The position numbers were made by a program, and so were the translations under genes. Source: Lepidurus packardi (lineage: Eukaryota; Arthropoda; Branchiopoda; Notostraca; Triopsidae). Taken from it: DNA of 64,000 bases. The stretch covers positions 1-64,000 of the forward strand of contig JAKZAN010000141.1 in NCBI GenBank assembly GCA_023053545.1, given 5' to 3'. The notes beneath the pieces are model-generated. The model was not told the DNA's origin. It was given only the letters and a program-made list of their open reading frames with translations, and did no database searches. This document shows positions 35,525 to 47,173 of this stretch, piece by piece; the first letter of the stretch is position 1; every line of letters begins with the position of its first letter.

Positions 35525-37614
35525 ATGGCTGATAGACTCCACCAGCTTGGCTCCCAGCTTCAAACTACTCCCGCTCAGACGCCCCTCCAGGCTTACCGCA
35601 GCCTTTCCACCATTAATAGAAAAGAACTTCGTCTCGCCGTTTTCGGAATCCATGAGCATTGGATTCAGAAGACATACGACTTTATCCTCAAAAACCCCAA
35701 CGTCTTCCGCCACCCCCATCTCTAAGAGCTGACCCGCGAGCAAGAACGCGAACTCGCCACCAAGCAGTTCCTTTTTTATGGGCAGAACGTCCTCGGCACG
35801 TACCAGGAATACCTTGCTAATCCGAATCAGTTTACCGCCATGTCCTATGCCTTCTATACCTTCTACCCAGCTTTGAGCGCTAAAATGGGTGTCCATTTTT
35901 ACCTATATGCTAAGACGATCCACAATCTTGGGACCGAGCGCCAGCAACACTTTGTCGAAAGAGCAGCCACTTATAAAGACATTGGGTGTTTCGCCCTCAC
36001 TGAAGCCTTGCACGGCAGTAACGTCAAGGGACTTCAGACTACAGCACACTACGACCATAAAACTCAACAATTCATCATCAACACTCCTTCCAAAGATGCT
36101 ATGAAGTTCTGGATTGGCGGAGCCGCAAGCACCGCAAATATGACTGTTGTTTGGGCCCAGCTGTATGTGGAAGGAGTCTGCCATGGAATCCACGCATTGG
36201 TAGTGCCGATCAGGAGCCTAGACACGCATGACGTCCTGCCTGGGATCACGATCGGGGATTGTGGACCAAAGGTTGGGCTGCATGGCACTGACAATGGTTT
36301 CCTGCTTTTTGAGAACGTAAGAATTCCCAGAGAAAATCTATTATGCAGACTCTCTGGAGTTGATGAGAATGGTAAGTTCTACAGCACTATTCCCAGTCCC
36401 GAGAAAAGATTTGGAATCCAGCTTGGGGCTTTATCTGGAGGAAGAGTCTTATTTTCTCTTGCCGCTCCCGGTATGACTATAATGTCACTAGCAATTGCTG
36501 TAAGGTACACGCTTTGCCGTAGGCAGTTTTCGGCGCCCAAAACTCAACAGGAGACCTTGCTCTTCTAATACCCACTCACAAAGTACAGGCTTATGCCACT
36601 CTTGGCACAAGCCATTGTCTACCAGATAGGTTCGCAAGAACTCGCTTGGACATGGGACGCCAATTTTAACAATCTTCTCGATCCTAAGAATAAAGTGATC
36701 GAGTAACTGCATGCTGTTTCTTCAGCTTTGAAGGCTAAATCGACATGGTTCGCCGCACAAGCCATCAACGAATGCAGACAGATGCTGGGAGGTCATGGGT
36801 TCAGTGCCTACAGCCGACTGGGCTCTCTGTTTGACGATAATGACGTGAACCAGACTTACGAAGGAGACAACAACGTTCTCCTGCAACAGACTTCGAAGTA
36901 CGTTCTGGAGGCTGCGAGGAAACTGGCCAAAGGCAAATAGAACTTGTCGAAGACACTTGTCTTCCTGCTTCAAGTAATGCAATGCCTGAATGATTCTATA
37001 TGAATTTAGCCTCCTGAACCTAAAGCCCTGAGCGAAGGCAATTTGAGCTGTCTCGAAAACCTCGAACTCATCTTCCAGAAACGAACCGCCGACAAAATGA
37101 CTGAGACTGCCGAGCAAATGATGACAAAGAAACTCAACGGAATGTCTGACTACGATATCTGGAACAGCACCTTGGTCTTCTACTCCAATCCTCTGGCCCA
37201 CTTCTACGGTATCCTCCCATATCGATTAAATCCTCAAACAAAATCATAGGCGACATCTTCTACATTCAATCGTGCAGGCGGGCTCTCGAAAATGTGAAGG
37301 AGACCAGGACAAGGCAAGTCATTGTTGACGCTATCTGTCTCTGGGCTTATAATGTGCTGCTCAACACGGGCTACGGGACTGAGGACGAGAAAAAGTTGCT
37401 GAAAGAACAGATTCTGCGATTGTGCGAATAACTTGCGAAGTAGGCCGTGGGGATCCTGGATGCTATCGCGCCGCCATCGGGAATTATCGGGTCTCCCTTC
37501 GCAGATGAAAACGGGGAAGGGATGAAGAAATACTTCAACCTGCTGTATACCGGGAAGAATGCTTTCAAGAAGGCAGATTGGTCCCACCTTGTGACTGACA
37601 GGGATCGCTCTTGA
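35525..37614 (+). CDS. ACOX: Acyl-CoA oxidase (peroxisomal fatty-acid beta-oxidation)
   Basis: Three exons (35525-36973, 37010-37208, 37250-37614), introns 36 and 41 nt, give 670 residues, the usual family length. Landmarks are FALTEALHGSNVKGLQTTA (FAD/substrate region), CGPKVGLHGTDNG, GALSGGRV, RRQFSA, MLGGHGFSAY and YEGDNNVLLQQT near the FAD site. UAR codons occur at several Glu positions. The enzyme oxidises acyl-CoA to trans-2-enoyl-CoA with production of hydrogen peroxide, the first step of peroxisomal beta-oxidation. The C-terminus ends DRDRS, so no standard SKL-type PTS1 signal is visible; import may use another signal or a partner. Confidence 0.95.
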
Positions 37615-37765
37615 AACTCTGTACTCTTTTGACTGTTGTACATAATTAGGGATTGTGGTCTCGCTTTAAAGTTATTTTCAAAGTCTACGTGCAGTCGCTC
37701 ATTCTCGCATATTAGCTGTGCTTATAAAAATTATCAAGGAAAACACTATTACTCATCTACCGCCC

Positions 37766-38374
37766 ATGAAAATCGTTCTTCTCAGCTCATTCGCTCTTCT
37801 CGCCTACTCCAATATCGACCCCTAACCTTTAGTAACAACAACTGGACAACTTGCACAGCAGCCTCACGCACCCCATGTCTTCTTGTACCTCTAGAAGCTT
37901 TTCGGCTTTTTCCATCACTATTTACACTTGATCGGCTCCCTCTATCCTCTCAATGTTTTCTTCGCGCTGGGCTGTATGATTCTATTGCTGTATGTGATGT
38001 TCCGATTTGTTATGAGTTCGGTACGTTCACTGCTGGGCTGGGAGATGTAGTACACGTCTGCACACGACATCGGAAGCGAACTGAAGAACATTAGGTAGCA
38101 AGTGCAGCTGATACAGAGAGAAGCGAGAGACATTAATAAGTACCTGCGAGGCAAAGCGCGAGAGGATGAGGGCAAGGCAGGCAAAAGTAGTAATGAGCAA
38201 GACGATAAAGGGGGCGAGGTCGCAAGTGCACTTAAAAAGGAATCGGTGGAGCACACACGGATGTTGGAGGAAGTGGGGGAAAAAATAAAATTCAGTTCCA
38301 ATATGGAGAGTGAGATCCGAAAAGGATGCACACAGGTACTGGAGTTCCTCCGAAACTTCAACGCTGCTAAGTGA
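37766..38374 (+). CDS. Unrecognised coiled-coil membrane protein with signal peptide
   Basis: 202 residues in one frame ending in TGA. A signal peptide (MKIVLLSSFALLAYS) is followed by about 40 residues, a membrane helix near residues 63-84 (LNVFFALGCMILLLYVMFRFV) and a long charged coiled-coil tail (about 95-200) rich in Lys and Glu. The layout is that of a type I single-pass protein with a cytosolic coiled coil. No family recognised. Convergent with the radial spoke-like gene. Confidence 0.65.
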
Positions 38375-38526
38375 ACAAACAACTTGCACTGCGGCCAGCG
38401 CATCCCACAAACACAGCGCGCCCTTGATGCAACCACTTTTGTTCTTAAATATAGTTGTGTATTCTTAATCAAAAATCAACATACTCTTCAAGTTGGGGCT
38501 CTTCCGGAATCTCGGGAATTGGGTGT

Positions 38527-40391
38527 TCAGCATCGAACGCCCGCCAACCACTCTCCCTCGTTGAACGTCTCAGCCTGTTATCCTTCCAGCGAAGCCTTTT
38601 GAGCTTCTAGCGCCTTTGTCCGCTCTTCCTCAATTCGAGCCTTTTCTTCCAGTTTTGATTCACGATCCTTCTTCCGCAGCTCGAACTTCTATAACAGAAC
38701 ATCCTTCTCTGTGACTCGGAGACCCAGGCTGAGTCGAGCGACCTTGACCAGCAGCCAGAGTGCGAAGTTATAACCCAGAAGACCCTCCATGTCTAGCTTG
38801 TCAAATCTTTCCAGAGACTCATCACGCGCGCATAGGAAGGCACAGGGGGTTTGAACCCAAATGGATCCTGGTCCATGACTTTGGGAAGCAAGTGTGAGCT
38901 GATAATCTTGGAGACTTTGCGCCAATGGAGCTTGTTGGTATTGGGCAGGTTGATTTATTATCTACTGTAGCCTGCGAAGATGAAGATTAGTTGCAATGCA
39001 GGAAGGTATTTGGGGATGTAGAACTCTTCGTAGGTCTTTAAGATCCGCTGGAATTTCTAGGATTTCAAATGCGACTTATATACGCACAACTTGGCTTCCT
39101 CCGCCCACATCGTGGCCTCTTTTTCCTACGAATATCTCTCCTTAAACGAAACCAGTTGCCGGCTGAACTCTCCTTCTGCTTATTCGTTCATATGATCAGC
39201 AGACTCCTGGTTCTATTGGGCACTTGGCAGCGACCCGAACGCGTTGATATCGCTCAGTAAGTACTGCTTCTCATTCGTATGCCATTTGGCTTTGAAGGCC
39301 TCAACCAGTTCTTCGATTTTCTGGAGCTCAGTGATAGGAATGATGCGGTCCTGTCCGAGAGTGTCGCAACACACCACATACTCCTTCTTGATGTTGGCGA
39401 AATTGGGCTCTGGCACTTCAGCTGGGGTATTGAGTATCTGCTCATGTTGCTGCATGAGAGCAGTAAGCTATTCGCTGCGTTCGAAAGCCTTCTACTGTGC
39501 ATCCTCCTTGCCCTGCTCCTCTCGATGGGCATCCTCTTATTTCTTTTCCATTTCTTCGATTTAGTTTTTGAGTTCTGCTAGTTTGTTTTCTCTTTCACGT
39601 TCAGCCTCTTCCTTGGCCTGCAAGTACCTTCGCTGCTCCTCGATGCCCTTCTCGAAGGTCTCTTCGCTGAGCAGGTTGTTGATGATTAATGGGAAAGCTG
39701 CGAAACTGCCCAGTTTTGGGAATCGGAAATAATGCATCTTTTCTTCTTTCAGTACATCCTGGATGAACAGGTATTTGGGCTTTGGAGGTTCTTTGTTATC
39801 GGGGTTGTCTTACACAGGTTCTTACTCTTTGAACACCATACAAGTCACTCCCTTCTCTGCAGGCAGCACCTGGTTCAGCATCACAGCCTTGTGAGAAGTC
39901 GATGTCCCTATGTACCGAACTGCCTTTGGAGCCTCTGTGTCGATGTGGGCGTTCTCTTCCAGGTTACCGTCAGGGATGGGTTTGATCTGCTCAGTTAGCA
40001 GGCCGACGTAAGAGCCTGCGAGGTGTCTATGCTTTTCGAGGTACTATGGAAGCCAGTGTTGCAGCAGGTCTTCGAGATAAGGCTCGTTCTGAATTGAAGC
40101 AATAAACTTGAGCTTTTCCTGGTCCCATGTTTCTGCTTTTTGGGCCAGCTCAGCCTCCTCTTTTCTCCTATTTTCGATTTCCTGCAGCTTTTGCTCAGCT
40201 TCCTTCTTGGTGGTTGATTCGACTTTTAATATAGCTGCTTGGTCGAAAACCTTTTTGCCTTGGGCAAGGAGCCATTGGGCTAAGAATCTGACAGGAAACT
40301 CGGGTTTCTGGCGGTAGAGGGTGGCGAATCCCTTGGCGAGGAGTGGGCCGATGGGACTGTTGAGGATGCCTTTGATGGTTTCGTCTTCCAT
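38527..40391 (-). CDS. Radial spoke protein 2-like protein (DPY30 and GAF domains)
   Basis: Two exons (38819-40391 and 38527-38792) with a 26-nt intron give 612 residues. Residues 5-50 form a DPY30 motif (GFATLYRQKPEFPVRFLAQWLL), the dimerisation module of several radial spoke and methyltransferase subunits. A GAF-like domain follows (about 120-245: ... AEKGVTCMVFKEEEP ... KMHYFRFPKLGSFAAFPL), then long Glu/Lys-rich coiled coils. DPY30 plus GAF plus coiled coil is the layout of Chlamydomonas RSP2, a radial spoke stalk/neck protein of cilia. The 3' splice is the weak part: a GTCTCT donor was used because it restores the frame with a TAG acceptor; a 29-nt alternative exists. Confidence 0.65.
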
Positions 40392-40542
40392 GGCTCGATC
40401 AGATTGTGAGAGAGGGAGTTTATATAACTTAAAGTTTAGAATATACCCGATAGAGTGGAGTTAATCCCGTACATCATCCCCTATAAAAAATATCTGAAGT
40501 CATTACCTGTTTTTCTGTTGATCCAAATATCGTAGCACAGCA

Positions 40543-41391
40543 ATGCTTACTTCTCTTTCCAGAAAAGGCACACACTTACACTCCCTGACTAGGTTCATCG
40601 TGCCTGCTCTCACATACCCTTTCAGCAAGAATAAACAACCATACGGCTCAGACTATGAAAGTCTTAACAACCCCCTTGAAGGAGACATCGCCCATGATGC
40701 GTCGCAAAAGGTCGTATTTTCTAACTAGAGGATCAAGCACAGAATGAACGAGATTAGGAATAGAACAAATGATGGGCAAGGCTTCTAGGATGGAAACCGA
40801 CGTGGTCAAAACTTTGATCTGATGCCCAACTATCGGATCCCGAAAACTCCTGAGCATATTTCACGCTTCCGCAAGGAGACAAAAACTGAAGACATCTTCT
40901 CATATGAAGATGTGGAAATATCAGCAAAACCAACGTAAAAGCCCAGCATACCCTTCTTGAGAAACTGACCCAGTGAACTGCAGGTCTCGGAGTATACAGA
41001 TTAAAACATTATGGTCGACGGATACCCTTTCCCACCCTCTCTTGTCATTTTCACATATCAGCTATTCCTGTGGGAGGTAGAGAAGGCAGAAGACCTGCAG
41101 CCCCATCACTTCGACATCCTGAAAGTCATCTCTCCCGCCCCAGGTACTGTTTCCGCCACCAATATTCATAACGTAGAAACCATCATCCTGGCCGTGGGTA
41201 ACCCGGCACTCGTAAAACCATAGGTGAGTTAGTACCTCACCCAGAAATACAAAGAAGTGAACATCCTGCCTATCGTAACCCCAATCTACTCATCACATCT
41301 ATTTTGAATACCGCAGTTCGAAGGTATTTCGCACTTTAACACTTCGTCGTACGATCGACAGAATGTTGTGATGTTCATGAACCTCAAATGA
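40543..41391 (+). CDS. NDUFAF3: NDUFAF3-like complex I assembly factor (DUF498/AAMDC fold)
   Basis: Three exons (40543-40934, 40974-41274, 41317-41391), introns 39 and 42 nt, give 255 residues. The N-terminus is a long basic, Ser/Thr-rich presequence (MLTSLSRKGTHLHSLTRF), fitting mitochondrial import, followed by about 80 polar residues. The C-terminal half matches the Mth938/NDUFAF3 fold: IMVDGYPFPPSLVIF, FLWEVEKAEDLQPHHF, ETIILAVGNP, then YKEVNILPIFEGISHFN. In animals NDUFAF3 acts with NDUFAF4 in early assembly of complex I. The plain 39-nt first intron removes an in-frame TGA, which supports the model. It diverges from the radial spoke-like gene across 151 bases. Confidence 0.75.
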
Positions 41392-41453
41392 CCTAGAAGG
41401 GAAAAGCATTCGTTAGTTCTTAAGTGAGTTTATCTACATAGCAGTCGTGTGCA

Positions 41454-43607
41454 TCAAATCAGGTCTGCCCAGACCACTTTACTGTATTTGTTCTTTAAAA
41501 ATAAGTATTCCTGCGATTTCTGGATCTGTTTGACTGTCATTCGGGATCGAGCATTCCGAGTCATACCCCGAATCAGTTTGCGTTCATGCTCCACTGCGTT
41601 TAGTTCTACTTGCCCGTCTTTGATGAGCTCAAGTTTTTGTATCCTTTCGCTATCAGTCTTAAACGAAGTCAGCAGCTCATAATAGATAATGCCCAAGCTG
41701 AACACATCAAGCAGCTCGGGCTTCTCGATCTTTGCTTTCCCGAAGAGCTCAGGAGCCATATAACTCGGGGTGCCCAGTCTGCGGTTCGTCGGCAGCCCAT
41801 CAGCACTGTCTTTTGGGATTATAGTAGAAAGCCCAAAGTCTCCGATCTTAATGACTCCTTCCTTCTTATTAAGGAAGACGTTGCCAGGCTTCAGATCTCG
41901 GTGGATGATACCCTTATCGTGCAACACATCCAGTCCAATCATAATCTGTTCAAACAGGCTGAAGGCAAGTGCAGGGATCACTTCTCTTTTCTTAGTTTTA
42001 AGATATTCTGCCAGACTGCCGCTTTCACAAAGTTCCATCTGGATATGAAGTGCGAAAACGGTGTTGGAGCCTTTTCGCTGGTCCATGACCATGGATTTCC
42101 TCTTGTACGGACTACTACTCTCAGGTTTTCTGAGTTCGTTTTCAGGGATAGCCAGGGACATTGCTTCGCTGGGAACCTGGGAGGACTGCGAAGGCTGATC
42201 AAAATAGATTCCATTGCTGGCGTCGCTGCCCGACAACATCAAGAGTAGTTACTGGGAAGTTGGTTTCATATTTCCGTTGTTCTTATCTTTTCTAAAGCCG
42301 ACCGAACTGGGAGTAAACTCATATTTTTCTTAGACTGCTGCTCTTTATGTGCCATCAACTTCTTCAACCCACCAAGTATAGTACCGCACTATAAAGGCGT
42401 GGCTTAGATGGCTTACAATCGTCACTTCCTTCAGGAAATCGTTGTTCTTCACATCCGTCAGGTAGATCTTCTTGATGGCATAGGCTTTTTTTTCGATCCT
42501 GTTGGTTGCCCTGTACACACAGCCGAAACCTCCTTCCCCAATCTTCTTGACATCCACAAACATATTGTTGAACTTGCCATTTTCACAGAGCCCTGTAACT
42601 TGAATCGCTGCTGTCTCAGGCTCCCTCGTGATGGATTTGAAAAGGACCTCCGTGACTCCTAGGCTGGCCTTCTTGTTCATGACGATCTGGAACCCTGCAT
42701 TGTCTTCATTGAACTCCTTTTCACTGAATCTTTTGATGGTGTTCTTGAGGTTGAGATATTCTGCCTCAACCGAGGGCTGTTTCTCGACCTCAGTCACCAA
42801 TTAGTAGGTCTCCGTTTTGAACAACAGTTTCCCTTTGTTTTAGAAATACACTTTAAAATTTGCATGCGTCGACGCCTTTTAGGACCCAAAAGGGATTTTC
42901 TCCTTAAAGAACATGTTCTATATGCTCACAGGATCCAGAGCCTTTTTGTTGGCCGCATCAGTCATCAGTGCTAGACCGTGAGACTGCTCCTAGCCGTCTG
43001 AAGAATGACTTTGCTTACGCGATGCTGGCTGGGCAGGAGATTACTAACCAGTTGCACTCGGGACGAAGTCGTCTCTCGAAATATCCAGGCTTTCCATGCT
43101 ATGAGCCAACTAGGGTGGATTTAGCTGCTAAGTTGTTGGAGTGGAAGGATGTTGTTAGATCGCCAGGGTGGACTGAGTATACCAGCTTGAGGCCATTCGA
43201 GCGAATAGCTACTTTTTGAGTGAGTGTTTGCCGAAGTAGAATCCTACTTCGAATATGAAGAAAGTGAAGAGGAGGAATTCGCTGAGTTTAAGGGTGAGGG
43301 AATAGTTTTGGAGGAAGAGAGGCTGGTGAGTTGGGAGGAACTACTCATCGGAAAACAAAGTCAAGATCATAGGGGATTGAGGACGTGGGCTTTTAAAACA
43401 TAAACTAACTTTGCTGTTGGATTACGACCACGACAAAAAGTTAAAACGCAGTGATCTGGAATCCATATATGGACTTAGGATGCACATAATTAATACCCTT
43501 TTCACAAAGACTGAAGGATTCTCATTCGGTCTAGTTCCTTCTAGCTCATTCCAGTACTTTCGAGAAAAGGTAGTCGGACTTAGAGGTGGACAGCCCACAC
43601 GCATCAT
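41454..43607 (-). CDS. eIF2-alpha-kinase-type protein kinase with upstream membrane helix (PERK-like)
   Basis: A single frame with many UAR codons runs from at least 43607 to a TGA at 41454-41456 (717 residues). A hydrophobic helix of about 20 residues (SEFLLFTFFIFEVGFYFG) lies near residue 120, then a polar linker and the kinase domain (about residues 310-710). It contains GEGGFGCVYRATNR, YAIKKIYL, HRDLKPGNVFL, GDFGLST and GTPSYMAPELF, plus a long insert between lobes. That split layout and the ELCESGSLAEYLK segment are typical of eIF2-alpha kinases (PERK, GCN2, HRI). A membrane helix before the kinase is the PERK arrangement, so it may sense ER stress. The true start is not resolved: the frame is open to about 43735 and an upstream exon is possible. 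Confidence 0.6.
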
Positions 43608-44212
43608 TTAAACTTGTTGGACATTGAGTAAATGTGGGATTCCAGATCTGTGGTTGGCCTTCTTGTCGATGGTGTATCGGCTTCTGATCTCCTTGTATGC
43701 TTCCTTGTTCGAACCACAACAGTTTCAGCAATCTCGAATAGCTAATCTAATCTAGGCCAAAGCCCAAATACTCTTTACATTTGCATTTAAACTTAAGAGA
43801 TGCTCCTGGACTTCCATAATATCAAAATATAGTAATAATAATTCAACAAAAACACTCCCACCCCACAGGGACATCTACATTTAAGGAGACCCACACCCTC
43901 CTATAGCATCCGTATCTAGTCCTAGACCTTTATGTCCAAGGATCTCGTGTGATGCTTATATAACCTGGGTTATACTCTAGACAGCAGAATCCCGGCAGCA
44001 ATGCCCAAGAGCGTGTAGCTAAGTCTATCTTAACACCCAACATCTATTCATTCCTTATCACCTTTTGAGGGTTGCTTGTTGCTTGTGCCACTTCAGAAAT
44101 TGCTGCAACCCAGGCCTAAACAGTCTTGGGCAGAGTTTGCGGCAGAGCCACAGCTTATAATTCGAGTTAAAATCTATCATATTGTTTACTAATATTCATA
44201 AATATCTTTCAC
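43608..44212. other. Intergenic region and unresolved 5' part of the PERK-like gene
   Basis: The minus strand between about 43610 and 43735 still looks coding in the kinase frame (IRSRYTIDKKANHRSG), so a first exon may lie here. From about 43740 to 44212 I see no convincing frame; the region should also contain the glucokinase promoter. Confidence 0.4.
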
Positions 44213-45340
44213 ATGGACAACAGCAACCTCAAACTTGGAGTTGGACTTGCAGCCCTTTTTGGTACCGCGTGTTACTTCCATCTCTCCCGAAAACACCCCA
44301 AAATCAATGTTCTGCTTGGTGATATTGGAGGGACCAATGTCCGTCTCAGCCTCATCGAGGTCCAGCCCGGAATCGATGAACCAACTAAGCTATTCAAACA
44401 GACGTCCACTAAGGGCAGCAACTACGGCAGTTTCCTTGAGGCAGTCCAGGATTTCCTCAGGGATACTAACATTACCCCAAGGTTGGCTGTTGTGGCTATC
44501 GCTGGACCTGTGAATGAAAATACTGTGCGAATGTCTAACATGGGCCACTGGGGTCTCATTAATGGAAATGACCTCGCACAGCAGCTGAGGATGGATAAGT
44601 TCGTTTTCATCAATGACTTTGAAGCTGTGGCTTACGCTATCACTGGACTTCAGGAATCAGACCTGATCCATATCAACGAAGTGCCTTTGAACAACGAGCA
44701 TACTAAGGCTGTTATTGGGCCTGGCACGGGGCTGGGAACTGCCATGCTTTATGCTGCACCATTCCGACAGCGCAAGCGTTTCTATGTGATGCCTCGCGAG
44801 GGTGGTCACGTGAATTACGGAGCTTCTAACCCAGAATAACAGGAATTCTACTAATTCCTCAAGCAAGAAAAGGGAGTGAACCATCTGGTTTTGGAGAGAG
44901 TGTTTTGCGGACCTGCCATTCCAGACATGTTCAAGTACTTCGCCAAGAAGTTCCCCGATAGCCCTGCTGCCCACACTACTCCTACATCTGAAGAAATTAT
45001 CAGGAGAGGCATGGAGACCAAGGATGAAAATGATCTTCACAAGAAGAGTCTGAATCTGTTCTTGGATGTCTATATGAATGTCATTGGCGATACGATCCTC
45101 AACACCCTTTGCTATGGCGGACTGTATCTGGTTGGCGGATTGACGAACTCCGTGGTGGATGCTTTTTTGACACCCAAGTTCCTGGAGGAGTACAAAGCCA
45201 AGAGACCTTACTTCTAAGAGGTATTCAAGAAAGTACCGATCGTAGTGTCTAAAGAAGTGGAGCTGGGAATGAAGGGAGCATTCATTTACGCAAGGAGACT
45301 GGTGTTCGACCTGTATGACCCGAACTCGTCAACGTATTGA
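44213..45340 (+). CDS. Bacterial-type glucokinase with N-terminal membrane helix
   Basis: 375 residues in one frame with UAR codons; TGA stop. The family is the hexokinase-fold glucokinase of E. coli Glk type: LLGDIGGTNVRLSL (ATP/phosphate loop), AIAGPV, FINDFEAVAYAI, GPGTGLGTAM and PREGGHVNYGASNPEE, where a UAA gives the Glu conserved in Glk. It phosphorylates glucose to glucose-6-phosphate with ATP. Unlike bacterial Glk it starts with a hydrophobic helix (residues 7-24, LGVGLAALFGTACYF) likely to anchor the enzyme to a membrane, for example mitochondria. Glk-type enzymes are known in several protists. Confidence 0.92.
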
Positions 45341-45484
45341 TTTGTATGGCTATAAGAAGACAAGACATTAGATACAACAAAGAGTATTTTGTCTTGGCTA
45401 CTTAAATTTTATGAGGAAGGAGTTGAGTTTATTGCTGAGCAGATCAAAATATTATAGAAAACGTTTGAAAAGACAGGTAGTCAT

Positions 45485-46726
45485 ATGGGACCCAAGAACT
45501 CGAAGCCAGACCCCAACGCAGAATTCGTTGATCACCCCCGTATGGGCCCCGTCAAGATTGTCCACAAATAGAACCAGGAGAACCCAGAACTAATCTTCAC
45601 CGTGCCCGTCCACAACATGAAGGAGGTTGCTGACTGGACTGTGGCCAGCCAAAAAATTACCAACACCGAGACGAAAGATGTCATCTTCCTTCCTTCGCAC
45701 CAGCACTTCGAAAAGAGCGGCATGTGTGGCTCTTCAGGCACCTCCACTGTACCCATTCTCACTTCATCATTCCTAGCTTATATTCGAAAACTACATGTTC
45801 GTACTTGAAAACTAAATCCAAAACCGTGCAGGCATCTAAAGGCCGTTCCTTGAGGCTGAAATGTGGTATTTGCTGTATAACATTGTGCGGGCTGGCAAGG
45901 AGTACGAACGGATCAACAGGAAGATCGGCGATGTCCAACCTTCTAATATCGTGATTAATGAGGATGGCCAGATTAAGATCGTCTCCCAGGACTCATGGCC
46001 CGGACTAGTTGACAACTTCCAGCGTCACATTGAGAACCCCAAAGACAAAGTTTTACTTGGTAATACTTCTTAGTTTATTTTTATTAATACTTTCCTTCGT
46101 TTCGTTTAGCACCCGAGGAAACCTCCGATCAAGGCTTTAAGACCCACGAATACCCCAAGTCAGTGAATCCAGTTCGTGCAGAAGTATTCACAATCGGACT
46201 TACTTTACTCGAGGCTGGGACTCTGGTTGATGTCACCGGAGTGACTTCTGATCTGCCGAAACTGCAGTCTTTGTTGAGTCAGCTCCGCAAGAAATACAGC
46301 ACCATTCTGTGTAACACTATCGAAAGTATGCTTCTTTATAGCTCTGACGATAGGCCCACTTGTGGACAGATCCATGCCTTGTTCCTGCCCTACGAAAGCA
46401 ACATCTTGAACATTGAAGAATTTGTGTACAATCACGGCTTGTCCCTGGATTCCCTTAATAGGTATAACAAGCTGAATGCTGACAAGATCGGCAAATGGAA
46501 CGGTGATCGTATTCTGGGCACTAAACCCCAACCTATGGTGATGAACAACGGACCCCAAGCCGCGGGAATGTACAACCAGTCGCGGTTCACGAGCATGCCC
46601 CAGCCCCAACATATGTCGCATTATCCACAGGTGGTGAACGGACCCATGTATCCTGTGTCGAGTAGCGTGGTGAATCAAGGCCATCCTATCTACCGGGAAA
46701 GTGGTCCCCAAAGATATCCCATGTGA
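45485..46726 (+). CDS. N-myristoylated-type pseudokinase, Gln/Pro/Met-rich tail
   Basis: Three exons (45485-45748, 45777-46059, 46110-46726), introns 28 and 50 nt, give 387 residues. The start MGPKNS resembles that of the pseudokinase-MORN protein at 16443 (MGPSNS) and suits N-myristoylation. The kinase fold is recognisable from FLEAEMWYLLYNIV (helix D/E), VQPSNIVINEDGQIKIV (catalytic-loop to beta-strand region), the APEE segment at the second splice site and VFTIGLTLLEAG. The glycine loop, HRD Asp and DFG are replaced (KIGDVQPSN; SQDSW). It should therefore be catalytically dead, acting as a scaffold or allosteric partner. The last 80 residues are low-complexity, rich in Pro, Gln and Met. 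Confidence 0.7.
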
Positions 46727-47173
46727 TTCTCATATTTTCGTTTTTTTGCTTTGAAAGCAAATTTGAAAACTGATCTAAAATAATACATGACATTTTTGCT
46801 CACGAAATCAGACGATGATGATGAGTCAAGGGAGTGTAGATTTCCTAGGCATTGTGTTCCCAGGGTCTGAGTTCGCTCTAAATATTGGTGCCTTTGGAGA
46901 TTCCAGTTAGATGATGCCAGGATGTCTGGTATTTCATGGTGGGGTGAGGTTTGACGGTAGACTTTTCTGTGTGGGGAGCGTCCTTTTTAGGTTTAACTTG
47001 TAGATTCCGTAGTTTGTCAAAGTTAGTATCCGAGGAAACACTCCCTGGTAGCCGTAGACAAGTTTATCTTGTCGACTATACAGTTTTAGAGTTCATACTC
47101 TTGAAGTACGGTTATTTACGCGCAGGCGAGAGTTTGGGTTTTCGTGTGCTTTTGGCAGTCAGTGGCCTACTGC
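46727..47173. other. Intergenic region, nothing recognised
   Basis: About 450 bases between convergent genes. No coding pattern, repeat or RNA gene is visible. Confidence 0.45.

Noticed and set aside
42968-43331. Plus-strand protein-like frame opposite the kinase gene's 5' part
   Set aside because: The minus strand is open in the kinase frame through the same region and contains a membrane helix continuous with the kinase; the plus frame has no ATG at its natural start.
43411-43611. Plus-strand 66-residue frame
   Set aside because: It lies opposite the kinase frame, which is longer and continuous with the conserved domain.
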